64,000 bases of DNA from JAFMJV01 sp034436555. Its GTDB lineage: Bacteria; Chloroflexota; Limnocylindria; Limnocylindrales; CSP1-4. A program made the translations under genes and the position numbers. The first letter of the stretch is position 1, and the number at the start of each line of letters is the position of its first letter. Under the pieces are notes generated by a model that made no database searches, had not been told where the DNA came from, and worked only from the letters and a program-made list of their open reading frames with translations. The stretch covers positions 62,001 through 126,000 of the forward strand of contig DAOTUU010000061.1 in NCBI GenBank assembly GCA_034436555.1, read 5' to 3'. Below are positions 18,957-27,444 of the stretch, piece by piece.

Positions 18957-18996
18957 CATGGACGGACGCCGGTGTCGCCACCGGCGTCCGTCCATG
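18957..18996 (-). terminator. very strong 18-bp hairpin between the two pilin genes (GNRA loop)
   Basis: A perfect 18-bp inverted repeat runs from 18957-18974 (CATGGACGGACGCCGGTG) to 18979-18996, around a 4-nt loop. On the minus strand the loop reads GCGA, a GNRA tetraloop. It begins about 40 nt after the stop of the second pilin gene and about 170 nt before the start of the first. It is probably a terminator or a 3' stability element for the upstream pilin mRNA. Confidence 0.7.
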
Positions 18997-19038
18997 CGGC
19001 GGGGATGGGACCTGGGACGACACGGGTCGCCCCACAGA

Positions 19039-19200
19039 TCACAGGGTGGCGCCGATCTGCGAGAGAAGCAGACTGATGGTCGACCCCATGAACACGAGAG
19101 CCGCGATGGCGACCACCGCGAGCAGGCCAAGGATGAGCGCGTACTCCGCGAGTCCCTGGCCGCGTTCGGAGCGTCCTCGGGGGACGGGGACCTGGAACAT
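19039..19200 (-). CDS. flp: Flp/Fap-type pilin (second copy)
   Basis: This is a 53-residue pilin with a short basic leader (MFQVPVPRGRSERG), the cleavage motif G/QGLAEY, and a hydrophobic helix (ALILGLLAVVAIAALVFMG). The mature part closely resembles the other pilin (same QGLAEYALIL, similar AALVF), so the two are recent or strongly constrained duplicates. The leaders differ. ATG 19200 has GGAGG 11 nt upstream. Having two pilins, each with its own hairpin, suggests separate control of their amounts. Confidence 0.88.
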   Translation of the reverse strand: MFQVPVPRGRSERGQGLAEYALILGLLAVVAIAALVFMGSTISLLLSQIGATL

Positions 19201-19415
19201 GGCTGGCTGCCTCCGGACGAGATGAGTCCAGGATGATGGACACCCCCAGCATCGGGCCATTCCGGCGGTGCGCCAGTCCGCCGGTGGTCCCGTACCCGAG
19301 GGGGCCCACGGTCCCGCCCGAGGTGCCGCGGGGTGCGGTCCGCTGCGGCGGGGTGGCAGTCGGGTCCCCGGTCCGTCCGGCGTCCGGCGGGCCGCCGTGT
19401 CGTGATGGGCGGGGA

Positions 19416-20591
19416 TCAGCCGAGCGGCGCGTTGATCTCCAGGGCCGCCCCGTCCTGCTGCACCGAGACCCGGATGCCCAGGGCCTGGGCACGCTCGAGC
19501 AGCTCATCCATGAGCTCCGACGGCAGCGCACGCGATGCGGTCTGCTGCTCCGCCTTCACCGACCGGTTCGCCTCGATCATCGCGCGCAGCGCGGGCGGCA
19601 CGTCATCGGGCAGGTCGTCTGCGGGTCGCCCCGCTCCGCCATGCCCGACGCCCTCGGTCCAGATCCCATGGATCAGCGCGTACAGCTCGGTGTCGCTCCA
19701 GTCCAGGCGCACCTGGAGCTGGTTCGGACGCAGCATCAGGTACCCCGTCGCGGCCTCCGCGATGACCCGAAACAGACCGCTCTCCAGGTCCGGATCGAGC
19801 CGGCGCAGCGGGCCCTGGGAGTCGAACTGGACATCGACGCCGGACCGACGGCCCCGATCGACCACGAGGCGGCGGAGCGTGGGCACGAGCCCCAGGTCGT
19901 CGAGGACCATGGGTCGCACGTCGAAGATGAACTCCTTGGTCGTCTCCAGCGCCGACTGGACCATCACCCTCAGCGACGACAGCTCGCCGCCCAGGCGAGC
20001 GTCGCCCCGGCTGGCCAGCCGCTGGACGATCTCCGCCTGGAGCGCGATGTTGGCGAGGCTCTGCGCCGGACCATCGTGCATGTGACGGGCGATGTCCCTG
20101 CGCAGCTCCTCCTGGGCCCGGAGCAGCGCCCCTCGGTCGCCCTCGGAGGGGCCGCCCGGGCCGGGAGTCACGGGCACGAGCGCGGATGCGGAGGAGGGTG
20201 AGCCGACCGGCGGGGTGGCGGACGCGCCAGAGACCGCGGCGATGGCGCGGACGGGACCCTGGTCGGTCCCCGACAGCATCTGGTCGAGCTCCTGGAGGCG
20301 GTCCCGAAACCGCGTCAGCGTCCGTGCCTTCCCCTCCAGCACCTGCTGCTGCGCCTCGAACAGCACCGCCCGCCGGCTCAGCGTCACCAGCTGGGTGCGT
20401 GCCTCCCGGAGCTCCGTCGGATCGGCGCGCGGGTCCGCCTCCATGGCCGCGACACGGTCCTCCGCCTTTTGGCGCCGGGTCTCGTGCCGTTCGGTCTCCG
20501 TGATGGCCTGGGCGGTCAGGAGCGTGAGCTCGTCGAGCTCCTGGTTGAGCCCCGAGAGGTCGGAGGCGAGCACCATCCGGATGCCGGCCAC
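19416..20591 (-). CDS. NarL-family sensor histidine kinase-like protein with degraded ATPase domain
   Basis: This is a 391-residue soluble protein. Residues 1-105 are a long coiled coil rich in Glu, Arg and Leu; a Pro/Ser linker follows. The HisKA_3 phosphoacceptor box is intact (RRDIARHMHDGPAQSLANI). The ATPase domain can be followed (LFRVIAEAAT, ending LERAQALGIRVSV), but the N-box Asn (usually ALTNALKHA) is lost, and no DxGxG box is found where GIWTEGVGHGGAG now stands. It may therefore accept phosphate from, or pair with, the canonical kinase two genes upstream. Start GTG 20591 is uncertain; ATG 20576 is possible. Confidence 0.8.
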   Translation of the reverse strand: MAGIRMVLASDLSGLNQELDELTLLTAQAITETERHETRRQKAEDRVAAMEADPRADPTELREARTQLVTLSRRAVLFEAQQQVLEGKARTLTRFRDRLQELDQMLSGTDQGPVRAIAAVSGASATPPVGSPSSASALVPVTPGPGGPSEGDRGALLRAQEELRRDIARHMHDGPAQSLANIALQAEIVQRLASRGDARLGGELSSLRVMVQSALETTKEFIFDVRPMVLDDLGLVPTLRRLVVDRGRRSGVDVQFDSQGPLRRLDPDLESGLFRVIAEAATGYLMLRPNQLQVRLDWSDTELYALIHGIWTEGVGHGGAGRPADDLPDDVPPALRAMIEANRSVKAEQQTASRALPSELMDELLERAQALGIRVSVQQDGAALEINAPLG

Positions 20592-20674
20592 CTCCGTCCT
20601 GGGAGCGGCATCGGTGGGTGTGGTCTCGAGGGCGGACGGTGCAGGCGTCAGCCGCCAGGGGTCGTGTGCGATGG

Positions 20675-21418
20675 TCAGTCCTCCGGGATGCGGATCCAGC
20701 CCTGCTTCATCGCGTACACCACCGCCTGTGTGCGGTCGTTCACGGACAGCTTGCGCAGGATGGAGCTCATGTGATTCTTGACGGTCTGCTCGCTGATGGA
20801 CAGCGCATAGGCGACCTGCTTGTTGGTCATGCCCTTGGCGATGTTGTCCAGGATCTCCACCTCGCGCGGGGACAGGGGCGCGAAGATCGGCGCGGCCTCC
20901 TGGCCGTAGACCGCGAGCTCCCGGAACTCCTTGAGCACTCGACTGGCCACCGCCGGCCGCGAGAACACCTTGTCGTTGATGAGGTACTCGCCGCCATTGA
21001 CGCGGCGGATGATGGTGACCAGGTCATCGGGCGAGATGTCCTTGAGGATGAACGCCGCCGCGCCCGCCTTGATGGCGTCGAACAGCTGGTCCTCATCCTC
21101 CTCGGCCGCGAGGGCCACGATGCCCGTCGAGGGCACCTCCCGCTTGATGCGCTGGGTCGTCTCGATGCCACCGGGTGCCGGGATGGACAGGTCCAGCAGC
21201 ACGATGTCCGGGAGCGATGTCTGGGCCGCCTCGAACGCGGTCCGCGGATCCTCCGCCTCGGCGACGATCTCGAAGTCGGCCTCGCGCTCGAGGATCTGGC
21301 GCATCCCCACGCGGAACAGCGCGTGGTCGTCGACCAGCAGGATCTTCACCTTCGCGTCCCCGGTCCGTCGGTCCGGGCCACCTCGTCGGCGATCCGGACC
21401 GGAGTAGCCCATCGTCAT
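20675..21418 (-). CDS. NarL/DegU-type response regulator
   Basis: This is a 247-residue two-domain regulator. The receiver (KILLVDDHALFRVGM, phosphoacceptor in IVLLDLSIPAPGG, Lys in FILKDIS) occupies residues 24-140. The LuxR-type HTH (LSPREVEILDNIAKGMTNKQ, ISEQTVKNHMSSILRKL) occupies residues 178-240. The N-terminus holds a GPDRR duplication. Its start overlaps the kinase stop (ATGA at 21415-21418), so the two are a coupled pair. Targets are unknown; the neighbouring pilus genes are candidates. Confidence 0.94.
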   Translation of the reverse strand: MTMGYSGPDRRRGGPDRRTGDAKVKILLVDDHALFRVGMRQILEREADFEIVAEAEDPRTAFEAAQTSLPDIVLLDLSIPAPGGIETTQRIKREVPSTGIVALAAEEDEDQLFDAIKAGAAAFILKDISPDDLVTIIRRVNGGEYLINDKVFSRPAVASRVLKEFRELAVYGQEAAPIFAPLSPREVEILDNIAKGMTNKQVAYALSISEQTVKNHMSSILRKLSVNDRTQAVVYAMKQGWIRIPED

Positions 21419-22503
21419 CCCTCGTCACTCCTCTCGCCTGACACGAACCGCAGTCGCACCGTCGTCCCGGCGGTCTCGCCGGACACGATCTCCAGGTCGG
21501 CGTTCACCAGCTGTGCACGCTCACGCATGAATCGCAGGCCGAAATGCCTGCGAGCGCTTCGCTCGAGCACCTCGCCGACGACGAATCCCCGGCCATCGTC
21601 TCGGACCTCGAGAACCCAGCTCTCCGGAGATCGATCGGATCGTGGTTGGTGCCTCGTGGCAACGATGACGTGCTTCGCGCCGGCGTGCTTGCCGACATTG
21701 CGCATCGCCTCCTGTGCCACGCGCAGGGCCGCGGTCCGCCGGTCCAGGTCCAGCAGGCTCTCGGGCGCCTGGAGGTCCAGACGCGTGACGATGCCGGTCT
21801 CCTGCGCCAGTCGCTCGATGGAGTCGGCGAGCGCGCTGGCCAGCCCGCCCGCATCATCGAGCGAGGGTCGCAGCTCGTGGATGAAGGCGCGCATCCGGCG
21901 CAGCTCACGATCCATCCGGGCGCGCATGACGTCCAGTTCGGCGCTCGCCGCGGCCGTGTCGTGCGCCAGCATCCGCTGGATGATCTGCACCTGGAAGCTG
22001 ACATTCGCGAGCGCCTGCGCCGGGCCGTCGTGGATCTCCTCCGCCAGCCGGGCCCGCTCGCCCTCCTGGGCCTCCAGGATCCGCTTCGCGATGCGACTCC
22101 CCTCGGCCTCCTGGAAGCCCGGCAGGTCCACGAACGCGCGTCCCGTGTCCGACCATTCGCCGATCACGCCGCGCTCCAGGAAGCGCCATGAATCCTCGAG
22201 GTCGCGGGTGGTGATCTCGAGGCGCGACTGCATCGCGCGCGTGCGCGCCGCGAGGGCGATTCCGTCATCGACCGGTGATTCATCGGGGGCTTCCACGGCC
22301 AGGTCGGGTGTCATCGACGCGACCCTCTGGCGCATCCGCTCCGTGATGCCCCGCAGTTCATTGGCGGTGCGGCTGAGCAGCGCCTCTGCCTCCGCATACA
22401 ACTCGTCGACGTCGGGCTCCTGGCGTTCCCCGAGCGTGCCTGCATCCATCGTGGCGCGAGTATAGGCGCTGGTCCCGTCGCGACCCCGATGTTCCCCGGT
22501 CAT
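21415..22503 (-). CDS. DegS/NarL-type cytoplasmic sensor histidine kinase
   Basis: This is a soluble kinase of about 362 residues with an N-terminal helical sensor region, an intact HisKA_3 box (RLAEEIHDGPAQALANVSFQ) and a complete ATPase domain: N-box AQEAMRNVGKHAGA, G-box VRDDGRGF, then RHFGLRFMRERAQLV. It should phosphorylate the response regulator that overlaps its stop. ATG 22503 overlaps the stop of the upstream GT39 gene (ATGA). A second possible start, ATG 22449, lies 9 nt after a TATACT hexamer (complement of 22459-22464) and could be used by a leaderless mRNA, which would uncouple the kinase from the glycosyltransferase. Confidence 0.93.
   Translation of the reverse strand: MTGEHRGRDGTSAYTRATMDAGTLGERQEPDVDELYAEAEALLSRTANELRGITERMRQRVASMTPDLAVEAPDESPVDDGIALAARTRAMQSRLEITTRDLEDSWRFLERGVIGEWSDTGRAFVDLPGFQEAEGSRIAKRILEAQEGERARLAEEIHDGPAQALANVSFQVQIIQRMLAHDTAAASAELDVMRARMDRELRRMRAFIHELRPSLDDAGGLASALADSIERLAQETGIVTRLDLQAPESLLDLDRRTAALRVAQEAMRNVGKHAGAKHVIVATRHQPRSDRSPESWVLEVRDDGRGFVVGEVLERSARRHFGLRFMRERAQLVNADLEIVSGETAGTTVRLRFVSGERSDEG
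22459..22464 (-). promoter_or_regulatory. possible internal leaderless promoter of the kinase gene (TATACT)
   Basis: On the minus strand TATACT ends 9 nt before ATG 22449. It lies inside the 5' end of the longer reading frame, so it would give a second, shorter kinase mRNA. Confidence 0.4.
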
Positions 22504-24182
22504 GGTGTGGTGCAGGTCGCGCTGGTGCGGACCAGCATCGCGGGCGCGGCCTCCGTGCCGATGCGCACGACGGGGCCGTCGAGGCACGGGGAGGCGGCAT
22601 CAAGCAGCGTCTGCGGGCGCTCGCGCGCGTCGCCGAAGATCACGAGCCAGGAGGCGCCATGGGTCCGGGCCAGGTCCGCGACGGCGGGCAGCGGCTCATC
22701 GGGGAGGACGATGGCGCGCGCCCTGCTCGCGGCGGCCAGCCACATCGGATGGTCGGTGACGAGGACCGGCGCGTCGGTCGGGTCGGTGTCCGTCCCGTCC
22801 CTCGCCAGCACGCCCCGGTCGGTGAGGTCCGCCACCACCGCGGCCACGCGCCGCTCCATGGTGCTCGTCTGTCGAGACAGGATGAGCAGCTGCAACCCGA
22901 GCAGCGGCACGCTCACCGCGAGCAGCGCGACGGGCCCGATGACGACGTTGACCCGTGACCAGCCGCGTCGCGTCGAGACCCGGGCCATCAGCGTGTCGGT
23001 CGCCAGGGCGGTGGCCCCGATGAGTCCCACGAGCAGCGGACCCGCGGCATGCAGGAAGGTCCCCCACAGCGTGGCGACCGGGAACAGCAGCGCCGTGCCC
23101 GCGAACGTCAGGCCCCCGCTGAGCAGAAGCATCACGAGCCCCGTGGGCCGGCGGAGCGCGGGCGACCGGCGGAGCGCGACGACCGCGACCAGCCCCAGCA
23201 GGCCGATGGGGAAGGCGGGTGTGACGAGCACCGACAGGAGCTGGTGGAGCGCGGCATCGACCCGGTCGGCGAGCAGCGCGCCGACGCCCCGGCCCAGGTA
23301 GCCCGAGGCGGTGGGACGATCGAGCCAGGCGAAGATGTCCTCGTTCCGACGCAGCCACAGGTTCTCGATCGCCTGACCCGGCAGCGGTCCGCCCAGGTCG
23401 ATCGTGTTGCGGACCAGCCATGGCAGGACCACCAGGAGGCCGCCCAGGATCACCGGTCCGAGCGCGGCGAGGAGCGACCCCCGCCCCGATCGCGACCGGG
23501 TGCGCCGCGCATCGAGCGCCACCAGGGCCAGCCAGGCGAGCGCGATCCAGATCGCCTCCTGGCGCGACAGGTAGGCGAGACCCAGGGCCACGCCGAAGCC
23601 GAGTCCGGGCAGCCACGCGTGGCGGCGGACGGCGATCGCGGAGGGTAGGGCGGCGGGGGCGAGGATGGCGCTGAGCGTGCCGAAGACCAGGAACGGGGTG
23701 GTGGAGTCAGGTCCGGCCACCGCCGTCACGAACGGGGCGAGGACCGCCGCCAGCAGCCCCGCGGTGATCGCGACACCGGCCGTGCGTCGCCCGTCGAGGC
23801 GGGAGACGCTCGCTGCCTCGCGACCGACCCACCACGCGATCGGCGCGATGGCGGCGCCCAGCAGCGCCATGCCCGCCTGCGCCGCATGCAGCGAGGCGCC
23901 CGCGATGGCCATCGGGATGGCGGCGACGAACGTGGCCATCGGCAGCCACAGCTCGAACGCGGGCTTGGGCACCGTCTGGGGAGGCGTGGCATAGGACCAC
24001 ACCGCATCGCTCACCAGGCCCCGGCCGTGCACCAGGTTCTCGGCCACGCTCACGTAGTACTGGGCCCCCTCGTTCGGGGCGAACGACACCAGGGGGATGA
24101 CGAGCAGGCGGATGCACAGGGCGACGAGGAACAGGCCCACGGGTGCGGACCACGCGCGCGAGGCGGTCACGAACCCTGGCAC
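22500..24182 (-). CDS. GT39-like GT-C membrane glycosyltransferase
   Basis: This is a 560-residue protein with ten or more hydrophobic segments over residues 10-430 and a soluble C-terminal part of about 120 residues. The first outer loop carries the NEGAQYYVSVAENLVHGRG motif, in which acidic and Tyr residues match the catalytic loop of lipid-linked-sugar-using GT-C enzymes (PMT_2/ArnT type). The nearby SRQEA.W pattern also fits. GTG 24182 overlaps the end of the previous gene by 16 bp. Substrate unknown; a role in extracellular glycans or pilin glycosylation is possible from context only. Confidence 0.75.
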   Translation of the reverse strand: MPGFVTASRAWSAPVGLFLVALCIRLLVIPLVSFAPNEGAQYYVSVAENLVHGRGLVSDAVWSYATPPQTVPKPAFELWLPMATFVAAIPMAIAGASLHAAQAGMALLGAAIAPIAWWVGREAASVSRLDGRRTAGVAITAGLLAAVLAPFVTAVAGPDSTTPFLVFGTLSAILAPAALPSAIAVRRHAWLPGLGFGVALGLAYLSRQEAIWIALAWLALVALDARRTRSRSGRGSLLAALGPVILGGLLVVLPWLVRNTIDLGGPLPGQAIENLWLRRNEDIFAWLDRPTASGYLGRGVGALLADRVDAALHQLLSVLVTPAFPIGLLGLVAVVALRRSPALRRPTGLVMLLLSGGLTFAGTALLFPVATLWGTFLHAAGPLLVGLIGATALATDTLMARVSTRRGWSRVNVVIGPVALLAVSVPLLGLQLLILSRQTSTMERRVAAVVADLTDRGVLARDGTDTDPTDAPVLVTDHPMWLAAASRARAIVLPDEPLPAVADLARTHGASWLVIFGDARERPQTLLDAASPCLDGPVVRIGTEAAPAMLVRTSATCTTP

Positions 24183-25804
24183 CGACGATCGCCCGGCTCC
24201 ATGCAGACGGCATAGGCCGAGCCGCGCGGAAGGGACGCGGCGGCCCGGTCCGCACCAGCACCCGCGGTCGAGTCGTCCCTCACCACCAGGAGCGGGCGGG
24301 ACAGCCAGCCGGGTCGGACCTCGCCGGACAGCAGCGGCGCGAGGGCGGGCACCAGGTGGTCTCGCTCGAGGATCAGCCAGCGGATGTCGTACCGGCGCAG
24401 CGCGTCCTCGATGACCGGCAGCGGGTCGTCCGGCGTGACGATGCCGGGATGCCCCGAGAGGTAGCGGAACGATCCCGCGTCCGCGGACATGATGCGGTCA
24501 GCGGGACTGGCCGTGGTGAGGGCGGCGAGGAGCTCCTCGCGCAGGTCCGTCTCGCGAGCCCACGCCCGCAGGGTGATCCACGATGCACCCACGCTCCCGA
24601 CCGCGACCACCGCCACGACCATCCACGAGAACACCCGCCGGGCCCGCGGCGGGTCCCAGGATGGCCGGCGCCGCGCCACCCAGTCGACCGCTCCGGCCAC
24701 CCCCACCAGCGCTGCGATGTAGGCGTGTGGCACGAGCGCCACCGCGGAATGGAGGAACGTGCCGTAGGGCACATGGACCGCGAACAGCAGCGCGCTGGAC
24801 GCGAGCAGCGTGATGGCGTAGGCGATCCACGGCCGGAACGCCGCGTCCCGACGCCGCAGCCATGCCCCGATGAGCGTGAACGGGACCAGGAACGCGAGCA
24901 GGGGCATCGTCCCGAAGATGGTGAGGGCGCTCAGGAGGCCGGCGACCCGGCTCTCCAGGAGCGAGGGCAGCCCCTGCCCCAGGAAGCTGCCGACGGTCGT
25001 CTCGGACGCGATCGAGTACAGCTCTCGATAGTCGGTGATCCACAGGATGCGTCCGTTCGCGGCGGACGGGCTGAGCGAGTCGAACGTCAGCTGCTGCCGG
25101 ATCAGCCATGGCACGGCCACGAGCAGGAACAGGCCGGCGCAGGCGAGCGCCGCGCCCCAGCCGATGCGTCGGGCGACGGGACGGCGCACGACCTCCGCGA
25201 GGAATGCGAGCGCGAACGGGACACCCAGGAGCACCCCGTCGTTGCGTGACAGGAAGGCCAGACCGACCAGCAGCCCCCCCAGCGCGAACGCGCGGCGATC
25301 GCCGCGCAGGCCGCGGGCGCAGGCCCACAGGGAGAGCGCTCCCAGGAGCATGAACAGCGCGAAGTTGTCGGGCTGTGCGAGGTAGGGTGTCACCGCGCCC
25401 GGGATGGCCGCGAGCACTCCCGCCGCACCCGCCTGCGAGCGATCGAGGCCCGCGTCGCGCGCGATCCACCAGGTCACCGGCGCCACGGCCGCGGCGCACA
25501 GCCAGAAGGGGATGCCGGAGGCGATCGCGGTCGGTCCCAGGAGCCAGATGAAGGGCACCTGGACGAGCACCGCGAGAGGCATCCAGTGGGCGTTGGAGGG
25601 GATCGGCAGCTCGCCGGTGGCAGGCAGGCGGCCGCCGACCTCCACGAAGTTCCAGATGTAGTCCACGCTCAGGCCGTGCCCGGCGGCCACCTCCCGCGCG
25701 ACGTTCACGTAGTAGAACGAGTCGGGGTAGGCGGGGTCTGCGAAGACGGCGGCGGTGAGGAGCCGCACCCCCAGCGCGAGGAGGAACAGCAGCAGGGGTG
25801 CCAT
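24167..25804 (-). CDS. GT39-like GT-C membrane glycosyltransferase
   Basis: This is a 545-residue paralogue of the gene downstream, with the same layout: a loop DPAYPDSFYYVNVAREVAAGHG after the first membrane helix, repeated hydrophobic segments, the LSRNDGVLLGVP patch (LSRQEA in the paralogue), and a soluble C-terminal domain (YDIRWLILERDHL). The frame continues upstream, but the extension is low-complexity; ATG 25804 starts directly with the first membrane helix and follows TACGCT (complement of 25815-25820) by 10 nt with no ribosome-binding site. The pair probably arose by tandem duplication. Confidence 0.75.
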   Translation of the reverse strand: MAPLLLFLLALGVRLLTAAVFADPAYPDSFYYVNVAREVAAGHGLSVDYIWNFVEVGGRLPATGELPIPSNAHWMPLAVLVQVPFIWLLGPTAIASGIPFWLCAAAVAPVTWWIARDAGLDRSQAGAAGVLAAIPGAVTPYLAQPDNFALFMLLGALSLWACARGLRGDRRAFALGGLLVGLAFLSRNDGVLLGVPFALAFLAEVVRRPVARRIGWGAALACAGLFLLVAVPWLIRQQLTFDSLSPSAANGRILWITDYRELYSIASETTVGSFLGQGLPSLLESRVAGLLSALTIFGTMPLLAFLVPFTLIGAWLRRRDAAFRPWIAYAITLLASSALLFAVHVPYGTFLHSAVALVPHAYIAALVGVAGAVDWVARRRPSWDPPRARRVFSWMVVAVVAVGSVGASWITLRAWARETDLREELLAALTTASPADRIMSADAGSFRYLSGHPGIVTPDDPLPVIEDALRRYDIRWLILERDHLVPALAPLLSGEVRPGWLSRPLLVVRDDSTAGAGADRAAASLPRGSAYAVCMEPGDRRCQGS

Positions 25805-25814
25805 TGCGTGGTGC

Positions 25815-25820
25815 AGCGTA
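25815..25820 (-). promoter_or_regulatory. possible -10 element of a leaderless gene (TACGCT)
   Basis: On the minus strand TACGCT ends 10 nt before ATG 25804 of the GT39-like gene, which has no visible Shine-Dalgarno sequence. Confidence 0.35.
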
Positions 25821-25949
25821 GCAACGCGCCTCCGCCACCTCACCGGTACGAACGGGCCATCAGGGCGTGGCCGGGTGGATGGGTCGCAGGGGGTCTGGTG
25901 GGGTCCGGGTGGGACCATCGGCCCGGGGTGTCGCGGGGGTGGCCGCTGC

Positions 25950-25955
25950 TAGCAT
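25950..25955 (+). promoter_or_regulatory. -10 element of a leaderless gene (TAGCAT)
   Basis: TAGCAT ends 9 nt before ATG 25965, with no ribosome-binding site between. It drives the rightward glycan cluster, divergent from the GT39 pair. Confidence 0.5.
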
Positions 25956-25964
25956 CGGATCCCG

Positions 25965-27353
25965 ATGCTGCCCGTCTCCGCGCCCCCGGCGTGCTCGCCC
26001 CCCGTCCCCGCGGCCCCCGTCCCCCAGGCGTTCTCGCCGCACGCCCCGGTGTCCGGCGCCCCGATGGCCGCCGACCCGGCCCCGCCGGGATCGCCTGGCG
26101 CCGCACCGCCGGCCACGGCCCGACTGGCCCGCGCGCCCGGCGTGCGCACCCTGGCATCGCCCCGGTTTCGCCTCCTGATCGCCATCACCCTGGCCTTCCT
26201 GGGCGTGGCCATCCTGGGCGCCGCGATGGTCCGCCAGGCGGGCCAGCCGGCGGGCCAGTTCGCGATCGACTTCCGCGATTACCTGGGCGCCGCGCAGGCG
26301 CTCGCGGCGAGCGGCCATCCCTATGCGCCGGAGATGCTGGCGGGTCCCGTGGATGCCCAGGGTGTGGAGCGGTACCGGTACCCGCCTCCACTGGCACAGC
26401 TGCTGGTGCCGTTCGCGAACATCCCGGCTGGGGCCGTGGCCACCGCCTGGCTCGTCCTCCAGGCCGCCGCCATGGTCGCCGCCGTGTGGCTCGCGCTGGG
26501 GGCGGCGGGCGTGCCGCGTCATGCGGAGCGGGCGGCCTGGTCGGTCGTCGCCTGTCTCGGGTTCATGCCCGTGTTCGACACGCTGTGGAAGGGCAACGTG
26601 AGCGGGTTCGTGGCGCTCGCGGTGTCCCTGGTCGCGCTGGGCGGCGCCACGGCCGGGATCGGCGCGATGGGCGGAACCCTGCTCAAGGTGGTTCCCGCCA
26701 CCTTCCTGCCGCTGCTTCTCGTGCAGGGACGGCGGGCGCTGCTCGCCGCGGGAGCCTGCGCGGTGGCCGTGGTCGGCGTGTCGTTCGTGGCGGCACCGGA
26801 TGCGTGGTGGGATTACGTGAGGGTGCTGCCCAACCTGCTGGGTGGCTCCGCGGATTACGCCACGAACCTGGCCCCCGCCACGATGGCGCGCCTGGCCGGG
26901 CTTCCCGAGCCGCTGCCCGGTCTGGCTCGCGCCGCCACGCTGGGTCTCGCCTGTGCGGCCACGCTCGGGGCGCCGCTGGTGGCATGGCGGCGTCGGGGGA
27001 CGTTCGCGGGGCGGGCCGCCGGGGCCACCCTCGCCGCATCCGCGATGCTGCTGTTGCCCGCGGCCGCCTGGTATCACTACCTCGCGGCGCTGCTGCCGAT
27101 CGCCGCCCTCGCCTGGCCCGCGGCCACGCCGTCCGCCAGGCTGGCACTCCTCGGTTCCGCGGCCCTGGTCGTCGCGGGCGTCGCGGTGCTGCCTTCCGCC
27201 ACCCTGGGTGCGACCCTGATGGTGGTGGTCGCGCTTGGCGTCCACCTGCGCCGCGCCGCCGACCGCGGCACCGCAGGTGAGCGCCGCTCCGCAGATCGCC
27301 GCTCCGCAGATTCCCGCTCCGCCGAGCAGATCCCGCCGCCGGCTGTTGCGTGA
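25965..27353 (+). CDS. GT87-family membrane glycosyltransferase-like protein
   Basis: This is a 462-residue protein. Residues 1-65 are Pro/Ala-rich and probably disordered; eight to ten hydrophobic segments follow. The loop QFAIDFRDYLGAAQALAASG, then YRYPPPLAQLLVP and WKGNVSGFVALAVSLV, is the GT87 pattern seen also in the gene at 11585, so the two are paralogues. It probably uses polyprenol-phosphate mannose or a related donor. The C-terminal tail contains a 15-bp tandem repeat (CGCCGCTCCGCAGAT, about 27281-27311) giving RSADRRSADSRSAE. Confidence 0.78.
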   Translation: MLPVSAPPACSPPVPAAPVPQAFSPHAPVSGAPMAADPAPPGSPGAAPPATARLARAPGVRTLASPRFRLLIAITLAFLGVAILGAAMVRQAGQPAGQFAIDFRDYLGAAQALAASGHPYAPEMLAGPVDAQGVERYRYPPPLAQLLVPFANIPAGAVATAWLVLQAAAMVAAVWLALGAAGVPRHAERAAWSVVACLGFMPVFDTLWKGNVSGFVALAVSLVALGGATAGIGAMGGTLLKVVPATFLPLLLVQGRRALLAAGACAVAVVGVSFVAAPDAWWDYVRVLPNLLGGSADYATNLAPATMARLAGLPEPLPGLARAATLGLACAATLGAPLVAWRRRGTFAGRAAGATLAASAMLLLPAAAWYHYLAALLPIAALAWPAATPSARLALLGSAALVVAGVAVLPSATLGATLMVVVALGVHLRRAADRGTAGERRSADRRSADSRSAEQIPPPAVA

Positions 27354-27431
27354 AGGGCGGGGACCACCGGGTTGGTGAAGCCACACACGCGTGCAGCGGG
27401 CGGAGCCCGCGCACCCGGCATCGCTCCCCCG

Positions 27432-27437
27432 TACCAT
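27432..27437 (+). promoter_or_regulatory. -10 element of a leaderless gene (TACCAT)
   Basis: TACCAT ends 7 nt before ATG 27445, with no ribosome-binding site. This supports the second Met as the true start rather than GTG 27391. Confidence 0.5.
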
Positions 27438-27444
27438 GCCCCTC

